A stretch of DNA of 14,965 nucleotides, taken from contig CAZUZO010000088.1 of the NCBI GenBank assembly GCA_964624765.1, positions 1 to 14,965 of the forward strand. The letters run 5' to 3'. Below the pieces are notes generated by a model. That model was given only the letters and a program-made list of their open reading frames with translations. It was not told where the DNA came from and did not search any database. The stretch comes from JAGTVB01 sp964624765. Lineage in GTDB: Bacteria; Pseudomonadota; Gammaproteobacteria; HK1. Of the stretch, positions 1 through 7,807 are shown in pieces. The translations under genes were made by a program, and so were the position numbers. Positions within the stretch are counted from its first letter, which is position 1, and each line of letters starts with the position of its first letter.

Positions 1-22
1 CTCATCATGAGGAAGCGTAAAC

Positions 23-1555
23 ATGCGTCAAATTGTCGAGCAACTGGAAACAACCCGTGAGCTGGCTAGAGCCGGAGGGGGCACGCAACGCATCGCTTCC
101 CAGCACAAGAAAGGCAAGCTGACGGCACGAGAGCGCATCGAGCTACTGCTCGACGCCGATTCCTTCGAGGAGTGGGACACGTTCGTCCAACATCGCTGCA
201 ACGACTTTGGTATGGAGCAAAGCCGTATTCCGGGCGATGGCGTAGTCACCGGCCACGGCACCATCAACGGGCGATTGGTGTTCGTCTTTAGCCAAGATTT
301 CACCGTATTTGGGGGCAGCCTCTCGGAGGCCCACGCCGAGAAAATCTGCAAAATCATGGACCACGCACTCAAGGCCGGAGCACCCGTCATCGGCCTAAAC
401 GACTCGGGCGGTGCTCGCATTCAGGAAGGAGTCGCCTCTCTGGCAGGCTATGCCGAAGTGTTTCAGCGCAATGTGGACGCTTCCGGGGTCATTCCCCAGA
501 TCTCCCTGATCATGGGGCCGTGCGCCGGCGGCGCCGTGTATTCGCCGGCGATGACCGATTTCATCTTTATGGTGAAAGACACCTCGTATATGTATCTCAC
601 GGGCCCGGATGTCGTGAAAACCGTCACCCACGAAACCGTGAGCCATGAAGAGCTGGGTGGCGCCATGACCCATTCCAGTCGCTCCGGCGTCGCGGACGGG
701 GCCTTCGAAAACGATATCGAAGCCCTGTTGTTCATCCGTCAACTGTTCAATTTCCTGCCGGCTTCGAACCGCGTTCCCCCACCGTCGCGCCCTACCTTCG
801 ACCGCATCGATCGGGAGGAGCCCTCTCTGGATACCATGGTCCCCGACAATCCCAACGAGGCTTATGACATCAAGGAGTTGATCCTCAAAGTGGTGGACGA
901 AGGGCACTTCTTCGAGATCAAGCCCCATTTTGCCGAGAACATCATCACCGGTTTCGCACGCATGAACGGCGCCCCGGTGGGGGTGGTCGCCAACCAACCC
1001 ATGGTGCTGGCCGGATGCCTGGACATCGATTCATCCCTCAAAGCGGCCCGGTTCGTGCGCTTTTGCGACTGCTTTAATATTCCCATCATCACCTTCGTGG
1101 ACGTGCCCGGCTTCCTCCCCGGAACCGCCCAGGAGTATGCCGGCATCATCAAACACGGCGCGAAGCTTTTGTTTGCCTACGCCCAGGCCACCGTGCCGAA
1201 GGTCACGCTGATCACCCGCAAAGCCTACGGCGGCGCCTATGTCGTGATGGCGTCCAAACACCTCAGGGGGGACATCAATTTCGCGTGGCCCACCGCCGAG
1301 ATCGCGGTCATGGGTCCGAAAGGCGCAGTGGAAATCATCTTTCGCGACGAGCTCGGCGATCCAGAGCGGATCGCCGCGCGCACCGAGGAGTATCGGCGTA
1401 AATTCGCCAGCCCCTTCATCGCCGCCGAGCGGGGCTTCATCGATGACGTCATCATGCCGCGAGCCACCCGCCCTCGCATCTGCCGGGCACTCGCCATGCT
1501 GCAGCACAAGCGGGCCCTGGTCCAGTGGAAGAAGCACGATAACCTTCCCCTTTAG
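23..1555 (+). CDS. pccB: Propionyl-CoA carboxylase-type carboxyltransferase (beta) subunit
   Basis: Carboxyltransferase subunit of a biotin-dependent acyl-CoA carboxylase: it moves CO2 from carboxybiotin to an acyl-CoA, normally propionyl-CoA to methylmalonyl-CoA, in the cytoplasm. At 510 residues it has the full PccB length. Both crotonase-like halves are present: the N-terminal one with GGARIQEG (129-136) and GPCAGGAVYSPA (165-176), the C-terminal one with VPGFLPGTAQE (361-371) and KAYGGAYVVM (400-409). The wording of these motifs is PCC-like rather than methylcrotonyl-CoA carboxylase-like. The start has a good Shine-Dalgarno (GAGGAAG at 9-15, 7 nt spacing). A TGA at 8-10 could end an upstream gene lying outside the window. 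The gene ends in tandem TAG TAG, 15 bp before pccA, so the two are surely co-transcribed. Oddity: residue 407, where PCC beta subunits usually have Asp (S. coelicolor PccB D422), is Val, which may change acyl-CoA preference. PCC family is certain; the true substrate is not. Confidence 0.95.
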   Translation: MRQIVEQLETTRELARAGGGTQRIASQHKKGKLTARERIELLLDADSFEEWDTFVQHRCNDFGMEQSRIPGDGVVTGHGTINGRLVFVFSQDFTVFGGSLSEAHAEKICKIMDHALKAGAPVIGLNDSGGARIQEGVASLAGYAEVFQRNVDASGVIPQISLIMGPCAGGAVYSPAMTDFIFMVKDTSYMYLTGPDVVKTVTHETVSHEELGGAMTHSSRSGVADGAFENDIEALLFIRQLFNFLPASNRVPPPSRPTFDRIDREEPSLDTMVPDNPNEAYDIKELILKVVDEGHFFEIKPHFAENIITGFARMNGAPVGVVANQPMVLAGCLDIDSSLKAARFVRFCDCFNIPIITFVDVPGFLPGTAQEYAGIIKHGAKLLFAYAQATVPKVTLITRKAYGGAYVVMASKHLRGDINFAWPTAEIAVMGPKGAVEIIFRDELGDPERIAARTEEYRRKFASPFIAAERGFIDDVIMPRATRPRICRALAMLQHKRALVQWKKHDNLPL

Positions 1556-1570
1556 TAGGGATACACGCAC

Positions 1571-3586
1571 ATGTTCAAAAAGATCTTGATCGCCAACCGC
1601 AGCGAGATCGCCATCCGTATTCACGACACGGCGAGCCGTATGGGTATCCAGACCGTGGCGGTGTACTCCGACGCGGACAAGTACAGCCGCCACACGATGG
1701 TGTGCGATGAAGCCGTGCGCATCGGTCCGGCGCCGGCGGCCGAGAGTTATCTCGCCATCGACAACATCGTGGCCGCCTGTAAGAAAACGGGCGCGGATGC
1801 CGTCCACCCCGGCTACGGCTTCCTGGCCGAAAATGCCGCCTTCGCTCGCCGGCTAAGAGACGAAGGCATCGCCTTCATCGGCCCGGCCCCAGACGTGATC
1901 GCCGCCATGGGGGATAAGATCCAAGCCAACCGCACCGCGCTCGAGGCGGGATTGCCTACCGTGCCCGGCCACTGGGACCCCATCCCCGATGCGGCGACAG
2001 CGGTCCAGATAGCCAACAGTATCGGCCTGCCGGTAATGCTCAAAGCGGCCGCCGGCGGCGGTGGCAAAGGCATCCGCGTGGCCCGTACCGTGGAGCAAGT
2101 AGAGGAGGGTTTCCGGGTGGCGACCAGCGAAGCCCGCAGCAGCTTCGCCGACGACCGGATATTCATCGAGAAGTTCATCGAAGAACCTCGCCACATCGAG
2201 ATCCAAGTACTCGGCGACCAACAGGGCCACGTCATCCATCTCGGGGAACGGGAATGTTCTATCCAACGTCGCCACCAGAAGGTCATCGAGGAGGCGCCCT
2301 CCCCCTTCATCGATCCCGAAACCCGGGAGGCCATGGGCAGCGCCGCGGTAACGCTCGCGCGTTCGGTGGGCTTTACCACCGCCGGCACGGTGGAGTTCAT
2401 CGTCGATCAAAAGCGTAACTTCTACTTCCTGGAAATGAACACGCGGCTTCAGGTGGAACATGCCGTCACGGAGTTCATCACCGGCCTCGATATCGTCGAG
2501 TGGATGATCCGCATCTCCAACGGCGAGCCACTGGCCTTCTCCCAAGAGGAGATCAGCTTCCGCGGTTGGGCCGTCGAGGCGCGCGTCTATGCAGAAGATC
2601 CCAACCGCGGCTTTCTGCCCTCCACCGGACGCCTCGTGCGCTACCGCACACCCACCGTAGAACCCGACATCAGGGTCGACAACGGCGTCTACGAAGGCGG
2701 TGAGATCACCCGCTTTTATGATCCGATGATTGCCAAAGTCACCACTTGGGATCTGGATCGCGACAGCGTGATTGCCCGCATGCGCCGCGCGCTCGATGAG
2801 TTCTACATCCAGGGCGTGAACCACAATATCGCTTTCCTGACCGCCCTTCTCGCCCATCCAAGGTTTCTAGAAGGGCGGCTGAGCACCCACTTTATCGCCG
2901 ACGAATACCCGGAGGGCTTTAGCCCCGCGCCCCTGGAGGCGAGGGATCTCAATGCCATCATCGGGGCCGCCGCCCTCATGCACTTGCGCTACATGCTGCG
3001 CGCGGCGCGCACCAGCGGACAAATGCCAGGCTACCAGTTCCGTATCCCTGAGCACTGGGAGGTGCGAGTCAACGACACCTACTATGCGGTAACTATCCAA
3101 TCCATGCCGGAGGGCTTCGATGTCACCCGCGATGATGGGCATGTGCTTGCAGTGCGCAGCGATTGGCAGATCGGGGATCCGGTACTGCGTTGTACCATCA
3201 ACGCCCACCCCGAGCGCTTCAAGGTTGAGCGCGATGGACTCGGTTATATCCTCTTTCACCAAGGCGCCGAGGTCCGAGTCGAGGTCTATCCCCGCAGCGC
3301 GGCACGCCTCGCCAAGCTGATGCCGGTTAAGGTGCCACCCGATATGTCCATGTATCTGCTCTCACCTATGCCTGGGCTACTGCGCTCCGTCGCCGTTGAA
3401 GAGGGTGAAGAGGTCGTTCCGGGGAAAGAGCTTTGCGTAGTGGAGGCGATGAAGATGGAAAACATCCTACGCAGCGAACGTGTGGTCAAGATCGCGAACA
3501 TCCGAGTCAGGCCAGGTGATACGTTGACCGTCGGCCAAGTGATCCTGGAATTTGCAAGCGCTAGCGCCAAACCAGTGCCCAATTAG
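1571..3586 (+). CDS. pccA: Propionyl-CoA/acyl-CoA carboxylase alpha subunit (biotin carboxylase plus biotin carrier)
   Basis: Uses ATP and bicarbonate to carboxylate its own biotin, then passes the carboxyl group to PccB. The 671-residue length fits PCC alpha. Order of parts: biotin carboxylase N-domain starting at FKKILIANRSEIA, with HPGYGFLAEN; ATP-grasp with the Gly-rich loop GGGGKG near 162-167; catalytic motif EMNTRLQVEH at 288-297 (Arg292); a bridging region of about 450-590 (the BT domain that contacts the beta subunit in PCC); and a C-terminal biotinyl domain with AMKM, biotin acceptor Lys628. No key residue is missing. The start follows a short GGGAT Shine-Dalgarno about 8 nt upstream. 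The gap to pccB is 15 bp and the gap to the SulP gene 70 bp, all on the same strand. A methylcrotonyl-CoA carboxylase alpha subunit has the same domains; the PCC-type beta partner decides the name. Confidence 0.94.
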   Translation: MFKKILIANRSEIAIRIHDTASRMGIQTVAVYSDADKYSRHTMVCDEAVRIGPAPAAESYLAIDNIVAACKKTGADAVHPGYGFLAENAAFARRLRDEGIAFIGPAPDVIAAMGDKIQANRTALEAGLPTVPGHWDPIPDAATAVQIANSIGLPVMLKAAAGGGGKGIRVARTVEQVEEGFRVATSEARSSFADDRIFIEKFIEEPRHIEIQVLGDQQGHVIHLGERECSIQRRHQKVIEEAPSPFIDPETREAMGSAAVTLARSVGFTTAGTVEFIVDQKRNFYFLEMNTRLQVEHAVTEFITGLDIVEWMIRISNGEPLAFSQEEISFRGWAVEARVYAEDPNRGFLPSTGRLVRYRTPTVEPDIRVDNGVYEGGEITRFYDPMIAKVTTWDLDRDSVIARMRRALDEFYIQGVNHNIAFLTALLAHPRFLEGRLSTHFIADEYPEGFSPAPLEARDLNAIIGAAALMHLRYMLRAARTSGQMPGYQFRIPEHWEVRVNDTYYAVTIQSMPEGFDVTRDDGHVLAVRSDWQIGDPVLRCTINAHPERFKVERDGLGYILFHQGAEVRVEVYPRSAARLAKLMPVKVPPDMSMYLLSPMPGLLRSVAVEEGEEVVPGKELCVVEAMKMENILRSERVVKIANIRVRPGDTLTVGQVILEFASASAKPVPN

Positions 3587-3656
3587 GCTCCTCGAGCGAG
3601 CCCGTAGGCAGGAGAGCACGTCAGCCCCGAACGGCCCCTGAAGGACCTTATCTGCC

Positions 3657-5768
3657 ATGCGAATGCGACTCACCTCCCGAAACCTGTATGCGATCTTCCC
3701 CTTCCTGCAGTGGTTTCCCTTACCTCCGGGAGCCTTGCGCGGGGATCTGCTGGCCGGTATCACGGTCGCGTTAGTGTTGGTGCCTCAATCGATGGCCTAC
3801 GCCCAGCTCGCTGGCCTACCGCCCTATTACGGCCTCTATGCGGCCCTGGTTCCGGCCGTCGCCGGTGCGCTTTGGGGATCGTCTAGATTTCTTGCCACGG
3901 GGCCCGTGGCAGTCGTATCGCTCTTGACGGCATCGGCCTTGGTACCGTTGGCGGCGGTCGGCTCCAGCGACTTCATCGTTTACGCGGCGCTGCTCGCGGT
4001 GCTGGTGGGCGTAGTCCAGCTCGCCCTCGGATTCTTGCGTCTGGGCGTTGCCGTCAACGTTATCTCCCACCCGGTCATCATTGGCTTTACCAATGCAGCC
4101 GCCCTCATCATCGCGCTGTCCCAGTTGAGCAAACTCTTCGGTATCCCGATGGGCCGAAGCGATCATTTTTTCCTCGACATCTGGAGAGTGCTACTCGACC
4201 TCGGCACTACGCATCTGCCGACGCTGGCCATGGGCCTGGGTTCACTGACGCTGCTGGTGCTTTTCAAGCGCTTCGCCCCGCGCTGGCCGGGAGTGTTGAT
4301 CACGGTGGCGATCGCCATCTTTTTCAGCTGGTGGACCCACTATGATTTGCGGGCTAACGTGACTCCAGAGGCAATTCAAGACGCCGAAGTGCAACGCATC
4401 GTATTGGCCCACCAAGCCGCAGCAGCCCGTGCCGAGGACCTAGAACAACGTGCCGCGGAGCTCAGGGAACGAACTGCAACCACCGGGGATAAAGAAGACG
4501 GGCGCAGCGAGACGCTTAAACTCTCCTACGACTTGGCCTTATTGGATATCGAAAAACAGGACATCGAGCAGGAAAACCGGGTGCGGGCGAAACTGATACG
4601 GCATTTTTCCTTCGCCCGAGTCACCACCGAAGGTCAACCGGATCGCTACTACCTCGCGCATCAAGTCCCTAGCGATACGGTTTCGGATGGCCGCCGGTGG
4701 CGCATCAACAAAGTCACCGACGACAGCGTTTCCATGGTCGGTGGCGGTGAGGTGGTCGGCACCATACCGGCCGGATTGCCAGCCTTCACCTTGCCGCACT
4801 GGGACTGGGAACGCACCCGGAGCCTGCTTTCCTCTGCCTTGGTCATCGCTCTGGTTGGTTTCATGGAGGCCATCTCCATCGCAAAGGCACTCGGCGCCCG
4901 CCGGCGCCAGCGGGTGGACCCCAACCAGGAACTCATCGGCCAAGGGCTCGCCAACCTGAGTGCCGGCATCAGCCAGGGCTACCCCGTCAGCGGATCCTTT
5001 TCCCGTTCGGCGGTTAACTTTGGTTCCGGTGCCGTATCGGGACTGTCCTCGGTATTTGCCGCCCTAGTCGTGCTCGTGACACTGTTGTTTCTCACCCCCC
5101 TCCTCTACCATCTGCCGCAGGCAACCCTGGCGGCGATCATCATGATGGCAGTGGTCGGTTTGATCAACGTCGAGGGGATCAAACATGCCTGGCAAGTCAA
5201 TCTGACCGATGGCATCGCCGCGGTGGCCACTTTTGTCACCACGCTGGTGTTCGCGCCGCACTTGGATGCCGGCATCCTCATCGGGGTCGGCATAACGGTC
5301 ACCCTGTTCCTGGCTCGCACCATGCGGCCACGGGCGGAGGTCGTTGCGCGCCACCCGGACGGAGCACTCAGAGGCATCAAGTCCTACGGACTGAGCCCCT
5401 TGAGTGCCCATTTCGTCGCGCTGCGCTTCGACGGCTCCCTGAATTTTATGAACGTCAGCTACTTCGAAGACGTGGTGGTCGAAGCGCAAGCGGCTTTCCC
5501 CCAGGCCAAGGCTCTCTTAGTCATCGGCAGTGGTATTAACTGGCTGGATGCGTCGGGAGAGGATAAGATTCGCGCGATTGCCGCGCGCCTGCAGGAAGCC
5601 GGTATCGAGTTGATGTTCAGTGGTCTCAAGAAACAGGTCGTGGACACCTTTAAAGCATCTGGCCTGGACGCCATCGTGGGGCGAGACAATCTATTCAACA
5701 CCAAGGAAGAGGCCATTGCGCACCTTACGGAACGATATGGCCCCGAGGCCACGACAAGGGCTGGCTAG
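3657..5768 (+). CDS. SulP-family inorganic anion transporter with STAS domain and a large coiled-coil-like insert
   Basis: Inner-membrane anion transporter of the SulP/SLC26 family (substrates in the family: sulfate, bicarbonate, other anions). The N-terminal signature is clear: DLLAGITVALVLVPQSMAYA (30-49), then LPPYYGLYAA and ATGPVAVVSLL. Membrane segments fill about 30-225 and 385-555. GYPVSGSFSRSAVN (441-454) is the conserved family motif. A STAS domain lies at about 570-690 (SGINWLDASGEDK). Oddity: usual members join the segment ending near 225 to the conserved VGTIPAGLP (367-375) by a short loop. Here about 130 residues intervene (230-365), with a charged, heptad-like helix at about 236-312 and then a possibly beta-rich stretch (RVTTEGQPDRYYLAH). 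Total length is 703 against roughly 500-600 for ordinary members. ATG 3657 is preferred because AAGGA (3641-3645) is 11 nt away; Met3 is a possible alternative. Position behind pccBA suggests bicarbonate supply (inference). Confidence 0.92.
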   Translation: MRMRLTSRNLYAIFPFLQWFPLPPGALRGDLLAGITVALVLVPQSMAYAQLAGLPPYYGLYAALVPAVAGALWGSSRFLATGPVAVVSLLTASALVPLAAVGSSDFIVYAALLAVLVGVVQLALGFLRLGVAVNVISHPVIIGFTNAAALIIALSQLSKLFGIPMGRSDHFFLDIWRVLLDLGTTHLPTLAMGLGSLTLLVLFKRFAPRWPGVLITVAIAIFFSWWTHYDLRANVTPEAIQDAEVQRIVLAHQAAAARAEDLEQRAAELRERTATTGDKEDGRSETLKLSYDLALLDIEKQDIEQENRVRAKLIRHFSFARVTTEGQPDRYYLAHQVPSDTVSDGRRWRINKVTDDSVSMVGGGEVVGTIPAGLPAFTLPHWDWERTRSLLSSALVIALVGFMEAISIAKALGARRRQRVDPNQELIGQGLANLSAGISQGYPVSGSFSRSAVNFGSGAVSGLSSVFAALVVLVTLLFLTPLLYHLPQATLAAIIMMAVVGLINVEGIKHAWQVNLTDGIAAVATFVTTLVFAPHLDAGILIGVGITVTLFLARTMRPRAEVVARHPDGALRGIKSYGLSPLSAHFVALRFDGSLNFMNVSYFEDVVVEAQAAFPQAKALLVIGSGINWLDASGEDKIRAIAARLQEAGIELMFSGLKKQVVDTFKASGLDAIVGRDNLFNTKEEAIAHLTERYGPEATTRAG

Positions 5769-6104
5769 CACCCCACACTCCCCCTCGCACGGCCGTGATC
5801 CAAGCCTCGTCCCCACCCGTCAACAACCCTTATCATCCCTCGTGCAAGGGGCTCTGGCCAGAGCGAAAGGTCCTCGATCTCGCCGTGAGAGGTTGTGAAA
5901 AAACCGTCGAGAGCGGCCTGAGAGCAAGGCGGACGGCGCCAAGCCGAGAGACATATCAAGCAGATAGGCGAGGAGCGAGCACCGTCCAACGCCGCTATCG
6001 GGTCGTGTAGCAGGTTTTTTCACAACCTCTGAGCCGATCCCATGACCGCTGGCCATCCCCTGCAAAGGCGAGATGAAGGATGCGAGACAGCGCAACCCTG
6101 GGCG
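5769..6104. other. Gap between converging genes with a palindrome and a MITE-like element
   Basis: No gene is called in this gap of about 336 bp between the 3' ends of the SulP gene (plus) and secF (minus). ORFs here are short and resemble nothing I recognise. It holds a perfect 14-bp palindrome GCTCTGGCCAGAGC at 5851-5864 and the inverted-repeat element at 5888-6030. No separate classic terminator (GC stem plus T run) is seen next to either gene, so the element's hairpin may end transcription from both sides. Confidence 0.6.
5888..6030. mobile_element. MITE-like element with 18-bp perfect terminal inverted repeats
   Basis: AGAGGTTGTGAAAAAACC at 5888-5905 is repeated as its exact reverse complement at 6013-6030. 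Inside the arms pairing continues imperfectly: GAGAGCGGC pairs with GCCGCTATC in all but one position, and GGACGGCGC with GCACCGTCC in all but one, so the whole 143 bp can fold into one long hairpin. If the repeat is taken as 17 bp (5889-5905 / 6013-6029), the trinucleotide TGA flanks both sides (5886-5888 and 6030-6032), which would fit a 3-bp target duplication but is weak evidence. It has no coding capacity. Size, terminal repeats and intergenic position match miniature inverted-repeat elements. I see no second copy in the window. Confidence 0.7.
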
Positions 6105-7043
6105 TTATAACCTTCGGTTGACGTGGGTTTCCTCTTTTTTCTCGAGCATCAGATCGGTCCGGCTGATCCCGAGCGCCAGCGCGAGCGCGCTGGCGATATA
6201 GATGGACGAGTAGGTGCCGATCACGATGCCGATGATGAGCGCCAAGGAAAAGCCTTGCAACACCTCGCCGCCGAGGAAATAAAGGGCCACCAGCACCAGC
6301 AGGGTGGTGACCCCCGTCATCACCGTACGTGACAAGGTCTGATTGATAGCTGCATTGACCACCGTCACCGCATCGCCCTTTCGTATTTTACGAAAGTTTT
6401 CGCGAATGCGATCAAAGACTACGATGGTATCATTGAGAGAATACCCGATCACCGCCAGCAGCGCTGCCAGCACGACGAGGCTGAATTCGAGCCCCAGCAC
6501 CGAGAAAAAACCCACCGTAACGATCACATCATGAACTAGCGCCGCGACCGCTCCTAGGGCCAGGCGGTACTCGAAGCGAAACGCGATATACACGAGGATG
6601 GCCCCTAATGCGATGAGGAGCGCTAGCCCACCGTCTTCGCGCAGTTCCTCGCCCACCTGCGGACCGACAAATTCCACCCGGCGGAGATCCAGCGCGCTTC
6701 CGCTCGCCTGCTGCAAGCTGCGAAAGATGCGGTCGCTCACCTCCTCGGGGCCAACGCCTTCCCGCGGCGCCACCCGGATCAAGATATCGTGTGCCGTGCC
6801 GAACTGCTGTACTAGCGCGTCATCGAAGCCCGTTTCTGCGAGCGTCGCACGCACCTCAGCAACTTCAACCGCGCGCGGATATTCGATCTCGATCAAAGTC
6901 CCGCCGGTGAAATCGATGCCGAAATTCAATCCGCGTAGGATCAGAGACAGCACAGCCACCACCATGAGGATAGAAGAAAAAACATAGGCCACTCGGCGTT
7001 GGCTCATGAAGTCAAAATCGAGCTTGATCTTAAAGAATTCCAT
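6105..7043 (-). CDS. secF: Protein translocase subunit SecF
   Basis: Part of the SecD-SecF complex, which uses the proton gradient to pull exported proteins out of SecYEG on the outer face of the inner membrane. At 312 residues it is full length. First membrane segment at about 18-38; signature GIDFTGGT (42-49); periplasmic domain to about 135 ending RRVEFVGPQVGEEL (121-134); five further membrane segments from about 138 to 292 with SLNDTIVVFDRIRENF (202-217) and the conserved NQTLSRTVMTGVTTLL (234-249). The start follows AGAAGGA with about 8 nt spacing. Normally secF lies directly behind secD, often with yajC before it. Here about 490 bp without any recognisable secD separates it from a small ORF, so it appears to stand alone. 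It is intact, so it is probably expressed from its own promoter, with secD elsewhere. Confidence 0.96.
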   Translation of the reverse strand: MEFFKIKLDFDFMSQRRVAYVFSSILMVVAVLSLILRGLNFGIDFTGGTLIEIEYPRAVEVAEVRATLAETGFDDALVQQFGTAHDILIRVAPREGVGPEEVSDRIFRSLQQASGSALDLRRVEFVGPQVGEELREDGGLALLIALGAILVYIAFRFEYRLALGAVAALVHDVIVTVGFFSVLGLEFSLVVLAALLAVIGYSLNDTIVVFDRIRENFRKIRKGDAVTVVNAAINQTLSRTVMTGVTTLLVLVALYFLGGEVLQGFSLALIIGIVIGTYSSIYIASALALALGISRTDLMLEKKEETHVNRRL

Positions 7044-7332
7044 CCAGCAATCCTTCTAACTCTTCTGTCGCTCCAGCCGAACGGGAGCGGCCGTTTCAAG
7101 AACGTGATTCCCGGTCCTCATCCTCGGCCGGGCAGCGCAATGGTTGCGAAAAACGGCTTTGGTCGTCCTTGCGCCGGGGTTGCCCTCCTGGAACGCACCG
7201 TCGGTACCCAAGCCTCGGCAGCCAAACGTCTTGCGGCCAGAGATTCGGCTGCCCCTGGGGCCAAGGTTATCAAGCTGCCGAAACGATCACCAACCTGCTC
7301 GGTCAACACGCAAGACAGCCAAAGACAGCTTC
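7044..7332. other. Unassigned stretch upstream of secF
   Basis: Only the secF Shine-Dalgarno is recognisable. A 72-codon open frame on the minus strand (7118-7336) lacks family resemblance and a ribosome binding site. I checked the minus strand in all frames for the end of secD (the last membrane segments of SecD) and found none. The stretch should contain the secF promoter, but no convincing -35/-10 pair stands out. Confidence 0.5.
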
Positions 7333-7530
7333 TCAAGGAAACAGCGTGTAGTCCTCAACTTCATCAGCATCTGAAGCGATCGACTGGTCCTGGACAACCG
7401 CGGCTCGCCTCGCCTGGTAATCGGTCAAGGTCACGATGTTATCCCCCTTGCTCTCCGGTACTTCCGAGGCACGCAAGCGATGCTGTCGGGTTGTTCGCCT
7501 TTGGACTAGATCGATCGTCTCGCATACCAT
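7333..7530 (-). CDS. Small hypothetical protein (65 aa), weakly supported
   Basis: Not recognised. The main support is a strong ribosome binding site: GGAGGA lies about 7 nt before the ATG on the minus strand. The product has a basic N-terminal half (LVQRRTTRQHRLRA) and a short acidic C-terminus (DADEVEDYTLFP), no signal peptide and no membrane segment. It is divergent from the XRE regulator gene, with about 277 bp of AT-rich DNA between the two starts, and lies upstream of secF in the same direction. It could be a real accessory small protein, or chance with a good Shine-Dalgarno. Confidence 0.35.
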   Translation of the reverse strand: MVCETIDLVQRRTTRQHRLRASEVPESKGDNIVTLTDYQARRAAVVQDQSIASDADEVEDYTLFP

Positions 7531-7758
7531 TTGCGTTCCTCCGAGTGGACGCTTGAAGCTACAAAAGGTGCACGCGGTTAATGCCGCCGGCGGGTTTGGT
7601 CATCGTTTTGCTAGCTGCTTTTTCATTGACAGTGGAGGTTGCCATTCCAGAAACCTATTCCCTCACGCCACTCAGCCTGATGAGGGATGGATAACATTAC
7701 CTCATTACATCTTAGCTTGCATAAATAGTATGCTCAAATTTAATATTACTATGCAGAA

Positions 7759-7764
7759 TATAAT
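7759..7764 (+). promoter_or_regulatory. Perfect TATAAT -10 box, candidate promoter of the XRE gene
   Basis: TATAAT at 7759-7764 matches the sigma-70 consensus in all six positions and lies 44 bp upstream of the XRE start codon. No good -35 sits 17 bp upstream. A second weaker pair, TTGCAT (7717-7722) with TAATAT (7741-7746) at 18 bp spacing, could also serve. Transcription would begin near 7771, inside the palindrome at 7768-7784. Confidence 0.5.
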
Positions 7765-7767
7765 AGA

Positions 7768-7784
7768 TGATGTATATCACATCA
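7768..7784. promoter_or_regulatory. Perfect palindrome TGATGT-N5-ACATCA, candidate operator
   Basis: Six-base arms separated by ATATC form an exact inverted repeat directly after the TATAAT box and 24 bp before the XRE start. XRE-type dimeric repressors commonly bind such sites over their own start point, so negative autoregulation is the natural reading. A second small inverted repeat, GCATA-N5-TATGC at 7719-7733, has the same 5-bp spacer but different arms. Confidence 0.45.
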
Positions 7785-7807
7785 GATGATAGACCTCAAG
7801 CGAGCCG

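Larger units (their letters stand above)
7531..7807. promoter_or_regulatory. AT-rich intergenic region before the XRE gene
   Basis: This 277-bp region separates the divergent small ORF and the XRE gene. The part from about 7690 to 7790 is much richer in A and T than everything around it. It holds the TATAAT box (7759-7764), a palindrome just downstream (7768-7784), and a smaller inverted repeat (GCATA/TATGC, 7719-7733). A weak inverted repeat CCCTCA/TGAGGG lies at 7660-7686. A 117-codon plus-strand frame crosses the region (7436-7789) but looks non-coding. Confidence 0.55.

Noticed and set aside
7436..7789. 117-codon open frame on the plus strand.
   Set aside because: No ribosome binding site, odd composition, crosses the AT-rich promoter region and overlaps the better supported small ORF.
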